From: Pythium myriotylum
Taxonomy: Eukaryota; Oomycota; Peronosporomycetes; Pythiales; Pythiaceae
Reading direction: 5' to 3'
Assembly: GCA_023091665.1 (NCBI GenBank)
Contig: JALJCQ010000017.1
Location: forward strand, 2,914,001-2,978,000
DNA length: 64,000 bases
The notes below the pieces were generated by a model that saw only the letters and a program-made list of their open reading frames with translations, searched no databases and was not told the origin of the DNA. Below are positions 21,769-31,064 of this stretch, in pieces (the stretch's first letter is position 1; the number at the start of each line of letters is the position of its first letter). A program made the position numbers and the translations under genes.

Positions 21769-22125
21769 CTAGACATATACTTCAGAGCAAGAAAACCCAA
21801 AACAAACAAGTAGTACATCCATCCATTTTCCACCACCATCCATGCACCTCCCTATCCTCTGCGAGGGCAGCCTCGTCCGCAGCGGTCCTTGTCCACATAG
21901 ATAACTTGGACCATTGCTAAGCAAGCCGGAGCTGCAGAAGCGTGCGTTCGCGCTGCTGACTTCGCGCGGCTGAGCGCATGGCAGGCAGCTTCATCCTCCG
22001 GCTGGTGGTGACCTCGGCAAAGATCAGGGCAACACATCCGTCGCACGTCACAGGCATGTCCTGTTAAAAACTGGAAAAAAGTATTCTTCTAAAACCGCCC
22101 TACCCCTTCCTTTGTACAGACAGGT

Positions 22126-22149
22126 TTGTCGCATTGTGTGGACCACATC
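22126..22149 (+). repeat. dispersed repeat, copy 2 (partial)
   Basis: TTGTCGCATTGTGTGGACCACAT matches the first half of the repeat at 17809 and 25877. Confidence 0.4.
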
Positions 22150-24690
22150 GCCGAACGCTTTTGACAGGGTTGACGACGGGCTCAGATACCGTGTCGCAAA
22201 TGATGGATTCCGCCCTTGCAAACGTTGCGGCTCCTCGCAAGGAAGGATGCTCAGAAAACGGGTGAGAAGAAACCCCAACAAGACAGCGCAGTTCTCCCTC
22301 CACCTCAGCTTCAAGAACAACCCTGCAGCTGAGGAGTTCGGATCGGACTCGTAAGCTCCCAGAGTTCGATATCTTGCTCGAGACTACATGATCTGGTCCG
22401 GCTCATTCATGAGCGAGCTTACTGTACGCATAGCAGGCGTCTCCCAACACCACCCACTGTACTGTACGCTTCCTAACTGATTATTGCCGCAGTTGAAGAA
22501 TTGGTCTTCCCAAGACTAAGGAAGATCAATTCTCCAACCTTTCACGTTCATTTTTTGATACCGCTACCCCCAGTTCTTCCCACAATGCTGGTGGGTTTTC
22601 GCGCCATCGTTTGTGGAGGCGTTGCGGGAGTTGGACCGATGCCCCATCTGCTGCACCGAATGAAAGGACACATGAAGCAGCCGGCGTGTGTAGACAAAGC
22701 TGCTAACGACTCTGCTTGCTGGAGTCCATGGTCAGATGATTCGAAGAATGCTGGAGAAGCCTCATGTACGGTAGAGGTCTCTTCCGCCTCTCACCATTAT
22801 GGCCTGCAGACTATCCATCTATGAAGTACGTAGACAACTGATTTCAGACTGAAGACTGTTCAAGAGAGTGTCGACAGACCACACACATCTTTTGGTGTTG
22901 CAGAGGCCAGAACGTGATGTCATCCAATTGGTCTTGCGACCGTGACGCAAATCTGCTGGTGGCGTATGAACACCTATCCCGAGACGGGAGATGACTCCAA
23001 GAAAACGAACGTGCATGACTCTTGGAGTTTCTGGGAAGCTGGTCCTGATCGCGTTCACGCTTCCGATTTCGAACCGCAGGATTCCAGTTTGAGAGAATTG
23101 AGTCGAGATTGCACGAAGTTCGTCTGAATGAAACACTCTTACAATTTATTCTGATTCCTAACAATGAACACTCAATCCGACAACACGAGTCAAACCTCCA
23201 CGTATCGTCTGCAAAACATGAAGTCCCGTTCAATAGAATACTGTAGCCACTACGATCAGATGTGACTCGAGCGATGTTATCTCCTGTCACTTGTCGAGTC
23301 TTCGACATTCTGTGTCGAGCTGTTCATTGTATGCTTGCCGTGGTTGTTAAATCCCCAGCCATGCAATTAGACTCACGCAGGATTGGTCCTTACGTTGATC
23401 GTGAGGGATTTTTTTGCAGCGGCCACGCGCTTTCCTCGAGCTAATGCGAAGGCGAAAGTCCAAGAATGATTTTCGAGTCCTTTCTCGGAGGCGTTGTGTC
23501 AACGACCAGGTCAAACTCTGCTATCTGATCAAGTCGACCCAGACTGTACATTCTCACTCGTGCATCGCTATCGTCGAGGTCGTGAAAGTAGGATCGATGA
23601 ATCAAGGTCGTCTCGTATGGATGCGCAAATGGTTTGTCGCTGAAATGGTTTACACAGCCAATACCACCACTGTATTATTGGCTCTCTATGCCGGATAGCT
23701 ACAGCGAAAGCCTCGGCATGATGCCAGAACACTACGTTATCTTGACATGCCTTGGTCTGGTGTTGTGCAAGCAAGGCGTTTCTGCTTGCAGGTTCCGGAC
23801 ACAAGAAATCATTATCTGGTCTCAGTCCCCGCTGCTGCTCGTCCCCTCGCAATCTGCAACGTGATCCGCCGAAGCGCACCTGAAGCTTGGGTCCGGTCCA
23901 TCTGGAATTGGGGCGAGAAGCGCGAAGACTCAACAAGAGAGAGCCACACGTTTGTGGAGAATGAAACGAGCCTACTAGGATGTCCCATGCAGAGCCCTTA
24001 CATGGGCACTAGTCGATCACGCATTACAATCGCGACAGCGAGCAGATCAAGCACATCCATTTGCCACCAGTTCAGTCCAAAACGGTGGACGCTTCACCCC
24101 AACAGAGGGCGCGAGAGAGAGCACCACATGGAGCCCAAGGACCTCGCCAATCGAGCTACTATCCAGAACTGCCCATCGGACTCTCGCTTAGACGACGTTG
24201 TCTTCCTTCCCCTTCCACGTGACCCCACTGTGGGGTTGCTCCAGCTGATGTGAGGTGTCCAGCGCGCAAAATCCCCCAACATTTTGCCTCTTGTTCTGAA
24301 CAGCTCGCCTCCTCGTCAGGCCAGTTGTCATTTTTTTCGAAACATCCGTTTCTGTCCTCGAGCGCAAATGTTCGCGATTGCCGAACGTTCGATAAAATTT
24401 CTATCCCTCTCGAATCCTCATATTTTGCAAAAGCTCCATCTCCAAGTCTCAGACGATCCAGCCATGGAACCCCTCGATCGATCTTGTGGAACTCGATATA
24501 CAACGCCCAAGTGCGCGTCGTTCACACGGGCTAGGGTTCGGGGGCGCTCCTCTTCCCCCATCCCCAATTGAAAAATATTGAAGGGGCCTCGGCTGAAAAA
24601 ACCTCAGCCCGTTTTTTTTTCTTCGCGAGCCTCCTCCTGTCAGGAGCGCCGTTATCCAAAAGTTCACTTTTCGGGCGCCGCCCGTCACGT

Positions 24691-24715
24691 GGGGAGGAGG
24701 GGAGGGGAGGAGGGG
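24691..24715 (+). promoter_or_regulatory. G-quadruplex motif upstream of member 10
   Basis: Four GGGG runs separated by loops of 4, 1 and 4 bases on the coding strand, about 60 bases before the putative transcription start of member 10. Confidence 0.6.
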
Positions 24716-24775
24716 AAGAGCAAAAAACTGGAGCGAGAGGGAGTGAACCCACTCAATCGTCCAGCATCCGAGCAA

Positions 24776-24797
24776 GAGCCATTCCCCAATTCGCCAA
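24776..24797 (+). promoter_or_regulatory. oomycete Inr/FPR core promoter for member 10
   Basis: GAGCCATTCCCCAATTCGCC matches the initiator plus flank pattern 38-59 bases before the ATG at 24835. It supports that start over the longer upstream open frame. Confidence 0.6.
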
Positions 24798-24834
24798 CTG
24801 CCGCCCGAATCCCACCAGCAGCTCCATTGTCACC

Positions 24835-25302
24835 ATGGTCATGACCACCGAGGAAGCCACGGCGCTGATCGCCGCCGCTCAGGAAGCCGTCAACAACGGC
24901 GGCCAAGTGCCCGCCGATCTGCGCTGCCAGTACCCGAGCAAGCGCTGCGACAACGTGCGCACGACCAAACGAGGCGGCGGGCTCCATCGGCTCTGCTCGT
25001 TCCACCGCCAGCGCGCCAACAAGAACCAGTGGCTCGTGGACCAGCGACGTCGTCTGCGACGAGAACGAGACGGCTCGCCGACGAGCCACGGCTCGGTCTC
25101 GGGCTCACCGACGGCGTCGCCGACCAAGATGCTCGACCCGGCGATCTTGAACGCGCTCGATGTGCTCGAAGCCGGCGAGGCCTGCGTGCCGCTCGGCGAC
25201 GACGATCTGCGGATCCTGCAAGCGCTTCTCTTCGACGAAGACGACGATGCGGAACTCTCGGATGCTTACTCGACCGACGCTTCGATGGACTGGATCGTTT
25301 AG
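24835..25302 (+). CDS. small CCHCH-motif protein, member 10 (M-x-M-T type)
   Basis: A 155-residue protein. The frame is open further upstream, but the ATG at 24835 (TCACCATGGTC) sits behind a core promoter and matches the starts of members 9 and 11. N-terminal helix MVMTTEEATALIAAAQE, module C31-x6-C38-x12-H51-x2-C54-x2-H57, basic run RQRANKNQWLVDQRRRLRRERDG, then a Ser/Thr linker and the C-terminal motif 'DDLRILQALLFDEDDDAEL', ending SMDWIV. Finger and basic run are almost identical to members 9 and 11 while the linker differs in length and sequence, which indicates purifying selection on the finger, the basic run and the LLF motif. DNA in this gene is GC-rich compared with the flanks. Confidence 0.8.
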   Translation: MVMTTEEATALIAAAQEAVNNGGQVPADLRCQYPSKRCDNVRTTKRGGGLHRLCSFHRQRANKNQWLVDQRRRLRRERDGSPTSHGSVSGSPTASPTKMLDPAILNALDVLEAGEACVPLGDDDLRILQALLFDEDDDAELSDAYSTDASMDWIV

Positions 25303-25876
25303 AAGGGTTAGAACGCGGTCTGCAACCAGGCGCGGCTCGCTCGCCTCCAGGTAGTGCACGTGGAGAAAGCGAGCGCGCGATGGACCCGCAACAGCAAGTT
25401 GTCCAGCGACTCGTATTTAAGTGGCGATTATGGGGCCGGCGCTGGCCCTTTGCATAACATGACACCGCAAGATGCTTTTTTCTTCCGACATTCCTTTTTG
25501 CGATACATATCCTTCTTCTACTTCCTTTCTTCTCCACCTTCCCTCTCTCATCGCGTCTCTGCCGCTCCCAGCTCCCGAGTTAGTTCGTGTCAATATTGCG
25601 AGGACTTGACGCCGTCGTAGTCCGATCGAGCGGCGTGGGACTTCGATCCGCCGACCGACATCTGCCGCCACGCAGAGATCGCCACCATTTGCCATGGGCG
25701 CCGCCCGCTGTCCGTGGCCCGCCGTGTCGCCACCCACGCCGGGGCGGCATGCCACCCCCCTGCCAGTTTGATGCTGGCCTTTCCTAGGCACTTCGTTTCA
25801 CGTCGCAGAGATGGAACCTCGGAAACCTGATATCAGTGATCATCAAAGAACACAGAGCAAAAGTTTTCAGCAGTGG

Positions 25877-25921
25877 CTGTCGCATCGTGTTGACCACATT
25901 ATGCATCGACTTTAAAGGGGT
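25877..25921 (+). repeat. dispersed repeat, copy 3
   Basis: Aligns by eye with 17809-17851 over about 45 bases and with 22126-22149 over its first half. Confidence 0.4.
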
Positions 25922-27918
25922 ATGAAATGACATAGTCACGGACATGTCCCAGGGGCAGACAACGGATCACCAAAGTCTCCCAAGGTGTCGTCACCTCTGA
26001 CCAAGCGCCCCATCTCCACCCGGCGAAACGGCAGAGAGATCCTGGAAAACGAAACTGCAGATCCTTCTGCCCAATTGACGGGGCGCACCGCAAGCTCTCG
26101 GCGAGCCTGCTTGGTCTCGGCAGACTACTATTAATAATTCCTTCCATGGGAGCCAGACCGGATCTGGCCACTAGCTGTTGTGGCCTTTCAGGGCGAACGG
26201 CACGTAAAAACTCCTTGGTCGTTCGTTCACGTAGGACTGGAGCCCCCCCCACGTGGTTCCGATGTTGGCGATGGCGATGATGATGACCGTCGACATGACG
26301 GAACCTTGCACCGGCTGTGCTGTGTTCTTGTTAGGTGAGAGGAAATCTCGTTGGAATCACGTTCCACGAGAATGCGAGCTATCTATCCAGTGTACACGAA
26401 GCAGAGCGGCACAACCGGCTGGATCAGGTGAGTCAAGTGCGAGGGGTTTTTGTGCGGCCCTCCTAACAGTGGGAGACCCAACTACGTGGAGCCCGTGGGG
26501 ATTCTCCCATTCTCTTCTCAATCGTTCCAGTCGGAATGCCGAACACTTGGGGAATGGCCCGTCGCCTGGACTGGTCCCAAAAACACGCATCGGCGTTTGC
26601 TTTGTGCGACATCTTGAGCATGACATCTAATTGGCTGGCGGGCCTCAGGCAGCACGCCCAGCCTGTCAGAGAGAGGCGCGGCGTTCCAACACCGAGGGTT
26701 GTGCCCTCGGTCGTCCTCAGCCGACGCTGTTCTTCTGGACGGATTCTTTCCTCCGAGCTGCTGTCGGGCCTGAGATCGAAAACGTCGGCGGGCTTCGTTT
26801 CCATTTTCCTCGAAAGGGAACGGAGGGAAGGGTTAGAGATGATGCAGGCAACGGGACTCGCCGCGCCGCGAGCAGACGAGGTTCAAGTGCAAGGTGGGAT
26901 GGCGTCACCTCGGAAAACGAAACGACTTTGGCATCTGCGTTTACCACGAGGAGGATGGACTCGGAGTTTCTGATGTGAGCTACACAAAGAAAACTTTGGA
27001 ATAAGATGTACCTTCTAGAATTGATAGAGTGATTGATGAGAAGTGACATCGTCGGATTCACACACTTGTAGAGACCTGTATATTGTAATAGGAGTTACCT
27101 TGGTGTGTTCGTTGAGACCAGAACAGAAGGAGAGCCGATCACGGACAGCTCCAGGGAAGAAATTGCTGTGAACACGGACGCGCATTCCAGCTCACGACAC
27201 GTGATGGTCAATTGCGGGTCTATAGAGTATTCCTCGATTCGCAGGGACCACATTTTGATGACAAGGTACCCAATCTATTTCCTTCGAGGTCCGGGTAGCA
27301 CAACCAAGAAAACACAGACAGGATGTGCTACTGTATGTTTGGGGCATGCTCCTCCCACGCTAGTCAGTGATGCAATGTATTGGTGTACGTGGTTTGTAAA
27401 CGGGTCACACTCAAGCCTCACCTGGGGCACAGAGAGCGTAAGGCAACAGTGGTTGTCGGTCAAAGTAGGGCCCCCCGTGTGCGTCAGCTCTAATTCGGTC
27501 GGACGCTGTGCAGCGCTCCAGATCGAAGGGAAGCAACAGCCACTGTCAAGAGCGATTGATTTGGTCAGGACGAAAAAACTTACCGTTTGTCGCACCGTCG
27601 CCTCATTGCTGTCTCGGCCGACTGACACAATTCATTGATGTACGGTGGGACACTTCTCTTCGTCCTGTGCTCGTCGTGGCTGCTGTGCTGTGCTGATGAG
27701 AGTGCACTTCACCAAAATCCATCCAACATTGAGTGAGCTGCGTGGGCCACATCAATTGAAGAAATCTCTGAAGTCTCCGCGTCCGACAATCGTTGGTTCA
27801 CCCTGTCAACACGAACCCGCGCGCTGCTGAGATACTTTGGCATGTGTCGGAGATTATTCCGACCGAAGATCTGCAAGTGAGAAGGAGGTCGCTCTCGCAT
27901 GGACCCTAATACGGGAGA

Positions 27919-27944
27919 GGGGGGGGGGGGGGGGGGGGGGGGGG
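27919..27944 (+). repeat. 26-base G homopolymer
   Basis: An uninterrupted run of 26 G. Length is likely unstable in vivo and uncertain in the assembly. Confidence 0.85.
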
Positions 27945-28912
27945 TGCAGTTGCCCAGGAATCTCTGAGACCTCGTTTACAAAACGAATCCACTTTGGAGA
28001 CATGGCCCGTTTCGTTCGAGCATTCTGAATGACACGTGTCCCATGATATATGGACCATGGAACCGCGCTTTTTTTCGCATTCGAATTGCCTTCGACACCT
28101 AGATACCACGATTATGATGGAGCGCAAAGGTCGATGCGTTTCCTGTCTTACCAAGCGATTAAAGACGCTTCTTCCCTCCCATTGCCCGTGCTTGATCGGA
28201 CAGCTCTCGCTTGCAAGAGCTGTTCATTCGCACACGTAGAAGACAGCAATTGCAGCAGAACCCATGTCAAGTGGCGTGAAAACGATCGCTTTTGACCAGG
28301 CCGCACTTCGTGTGGGAGCCATCCATTTGGGAGACCACTTCCGAGGCCTGACAGATGTGCCCCTGGTCAGCTCTTCTCGTGGTCACCTCAAACGGGGCTG
28401 TGCGCGTACACCAAACTCTGCGACGTCTGGGACAGCCTTTAATCTTCAATCGTGGCAAATTTTCGTGCCCGGGCGCCTCAGCCGTCCATTACAGTATTAC
28501 TATCAAAATGTTGGTGGATTTTGGCGCTTGGCGGGGATCTGTATCGTAAAAACCGCCAAAGCTTACCGTTTTGCTTGCGTTAGTCGGTTCCTCTCTTCAC
28601 CGCATATTTGATGTGGCTACATAATAGTCCAACCGCATCTCTTCGTCTCGCAACCTCTATAACTAATTAAATTGAATTTCCAGAACGCAGCCTGCGGTTA
28701 GGGGTCTTGGCACAGAGCCCCATCCCCACCGTGGTTGGGAAAACCGAATAAAACCTCGATGACAATCCCTCATGTCGCGAAAAGCAAGGTGAGCTCCTCC
28801 TCCTCGACGACTGCCGAGGAGATCTCTTCGGAAAGCGATATCTTCGCCTCTCAGGTTGGACGCGTAGACAAGGCAGTCGGCTCCTGTCTGTCGGCTCACG
28901 AGCAACACCAGG

Positions 28913-28931
28913 ACGCCATTCCCCAATCCGC
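28913..28931 (+). promoter_or_regulatory. oomycete Inr/FPR core promoter for member 11
   Basis: ACGCCATTCCCCAATCCGCC-like sequence, nearly identical to the element before member 10, 54-72 bases before the ATG at 28985. Confidence 0.55.
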
Positions 28932-28984
28932 CTCCGACAGCTCAAGCTGATCTCTTCACTAGATTCCTCCACCTCGCAACAACC

Positions 28985-29497
28985 ATGGTGATGACCAACG
29001 AAGAAGCGATCTCGCTCATCGCTGCTGCGCAAGAGACCGTCGCCAACGGCGGCGAAGTCCCGGCCGAGCTGCGCTGCCAGTACCCGAGCAAGCGATGCGA
29101 CAACGTGCGCACGACCAAACGAGGCGGCGGGCTCCACCGCCTCTGCTCGTTCCATCGTCAGCGCGCCAACAAGAACCAGTGGCTCGTGGACCAGCGACGC
29201 CGCATGCGCCGCGAGCGTGACGGCTCGGCAGTCGCGACACGCAACGCTACGAGCTCCAACTCGGGCTCGCCGAAAAAGTCCCCGGCCAAGTCCGCGGTCA
29301 AAGTCGCGGCGGCCGATGAGACCATCATGGACGCGCTGGACATTCTCGATGTCGATGCGATTTGCGCGCCGCTGGGCGACGACGACCTCCAGATCCTGCA
29401 AGCGCTGCTCTTCACCGAGGACGACGACGACCTCTCCAAGCTCTCGGACCTGTCTGACGGCTACTTCTCGGACACCTCGATGGATTGGTCCTTGTGA
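28985..29497 (+). CDS. small CCHCH-motif protein, member 11 (M-x-M-T type)
   Basis: A 170-residue protein starting at CAACCATGGTG. N-terminal helix MVMTNEEAISLIAAAQE, module C31-x6-C38-x12-H51-x2-C54-x2-H57, basic run RQRANKNQWLVDQRRRMRRERDG. The linker is longer and lysine-rich (SPKKSPAKSAVKV), resembling a nuclear localisation or chromatin-type tail, before 'DDLQILQALLFTEDDDDL' and the acidic end SMDWSL. It is closest to member 10, with which it shares promoter sequence and long DNA identity in the finger region, so these two are the youngest duplicates of the array. Confidence 0.8.
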   Translation: MVMTNEEAISLIAAAQETVANGGEVPAELRCQYPSKRCDNVRTTKRGGGLHRLCSFHRQRANKNQWLVDQRRRMRRERDGSAVATRNATSSNSGSPKKSPAKSAVKVAAADETIMDALDILDVDAICAPLGDDDLQILQALLFTEDDDDLSKLSDLSDGYFSDTSMDWSL

Positions 29498-30788
29498 AAA
29501 CTGGCTGCAAGACGCGCGGACACTTTGCGATTGCCACTTGCAGTGCGCACGGCGAGCGAGTGCTCCGAGAGGTTATTGTATTCGACGCGATTGCAAGCGC
29601 CACCACCACTCCTTAATGTGTAGTGAGAGTTCTCATGGACGCCATCCCAGGCTCCATATCTACGCCAAATCCCTCCAACTAATATATATACGACGCCATG
29701 CGCATACATACAAATGCAATCTTTTCCACGGCAATTGACGCCATCTCCCACTCGCACGCATACGGCTCGCGTACCCGGCCGGACCAGACTTGGCAATGAC
29801 GCCAATACTACGTACTACGTGGGGACCATTCGATCGAATCCTCACAGCCATGCATTCATGATTGCTCAGTGGGTGTCGCACGTCAACAGCCACAGGTAAA
29901 CGTGGTGGTCTACCAATCTTCGTGGTCTTTACCCTCCGCAGTCGGCGCGCCATAATTGCCATCAACGGTATCGGACCATGAGGAATCAAAGCACTACAGG
30001 CGGCGCTGGGCTCTTCCTCGACGCCCATCCTACTTGGTAGGTAGGTAGGCCTTCGCACAGTCGCACACGTTCAGTCGTGAATCGGCTTTGAGCTTCTCAG
30101 CAGCTGGACGACGCCGATTGACGCATCATGAATTTCACGTTTCAAAAGAGACCACCGTCCAAATTTTACTCCGACTGTTTCCTTCTGCATTTCATATCCG
30201 TTCTTTCTTGATTTCATCTAATTTTGATTTGTTTGTATGAATATATTCTACAGATACCTGTCAAAAAAGATAACTTCAAGTGTACCCATCTCCGTATTCG
30301 GATCCAGAAATTTCTCGCTGAAGAGAGCCCGTGTCGCAGGAATCTCTTTGGCCCATTCACGTGAGACTTCGTGGGGTTTCTACCTCGCAGTCGTTCCATT
30401 ATCACCTCAGTGCCAATCTTCTTGCTCGGGTGAGTCCGGACAGACGCGTTCTGGTTGCCCGTCGTCCTGCTCCGTGATCAGAAACGAGCCACAGCTCCTC
30501 TCCTTGCGAAGCCGACGAGCTTCTGTGTCTTTCCTTGGTACCCACCGGGTCGGTTTTAAAAAAGCAGGGAGGCCGCGGTCTGGTTGAAGCCGCGACAGCT
30601 CACCAACCGTTGGCGAGACTCCGTGATCGTCAATAGACTTGAAGTAGTACTCATCAAGTCGTGAGGCGGTTGGGGTTCGAGCCCATCCCGAGGCGCCTTC
30701 AAACAAACTCGTCGTCTTCATTCTGCGATCTGACACACAAGAGCACGAACGCTTCCATCATGTCAAGCCTCAAGTCTCCAACACGGTC
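29498..30788. other. intergenic region
   Basis: 1.3 kb with no recognised gene or repeat. Confidence 0.4.
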
Positions 30789-31064
30789 ATGAACGAGATC
30801 CGCGCCGCCGTGCGAAGCCGCCGCGCACCCAATACGCCTCTCTCCGCACCGAAGACTGCGCTCGGTATTGACGACGTCGTCATGGGTGACGACCAACTGG
30901 ACCGAGACTCCAAGCAACGCCGTGCCAGAACGCGAAAAAAGTGTTCGAGAATTGGCTCCCACGATCTGGACGATCAGACACTTCCAGAGATGGACAGTGA
31001 GGAGCTGCGGATACTCCACGCGCTTCTCTTCGGCACAGGCGACGACGGCGTTTGCTGTAGCTGA
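30789..31064 (+). pseudogene. probable relic of an M-x-M-T type member (tail only)
   Basis: A 91-codon ORF without the finger. Its C-terminal part 'DSEELRILHALLFGTGDD' matches 'DDDLQILQALLFDEDDD' of members 9-11, in the same order relative to a basic Ser/Lys/Arg-rich segment (SKQRRARTRKKCSR). Behind the motif the acidic end is missing; a neighbouring frame continues (ADELLKLGLGAEAA), hinting at a frameshift. Most likely a 5'-truncated, decaying copy; alternatively a small protein that keeps only the interaction motif. Confidence 0.45.

Larger units (their letters stand above)
21631..24775. other. gene-free stretch
   Basis: 3.1 kb without a recognised gene. It contains a nested palindrome just behind member 9, a partial dispersed-repeat copy at 22126-22149 and, near its end, the G-quadruplex motif at 24691-24715. 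Confidence 0.45.
25303..28912. other. gene-free stretch
   Basis: 3.6 kb without a recognised gene. Contains a dispersed-repeat copy at 25877-25921 and the long G run at 27919-27944. Confidence 0.45.

Noticed and set aside
24568..24834. N-terminal extension of member 10 (89 extra codons)
   Set aside because: It would overlap the putative core promoter at 24776-24797 and is absent in members 9 and 11; its composition is Arg/Gly/Ser-biased like non-coding GC-rich DNA.
30655..30695. tRNA-like T-arm (GGGGTTCGAGCCC)
   Set aside because: No matching acceptor, D-arm or anticodon arm at the right distances on either strand.
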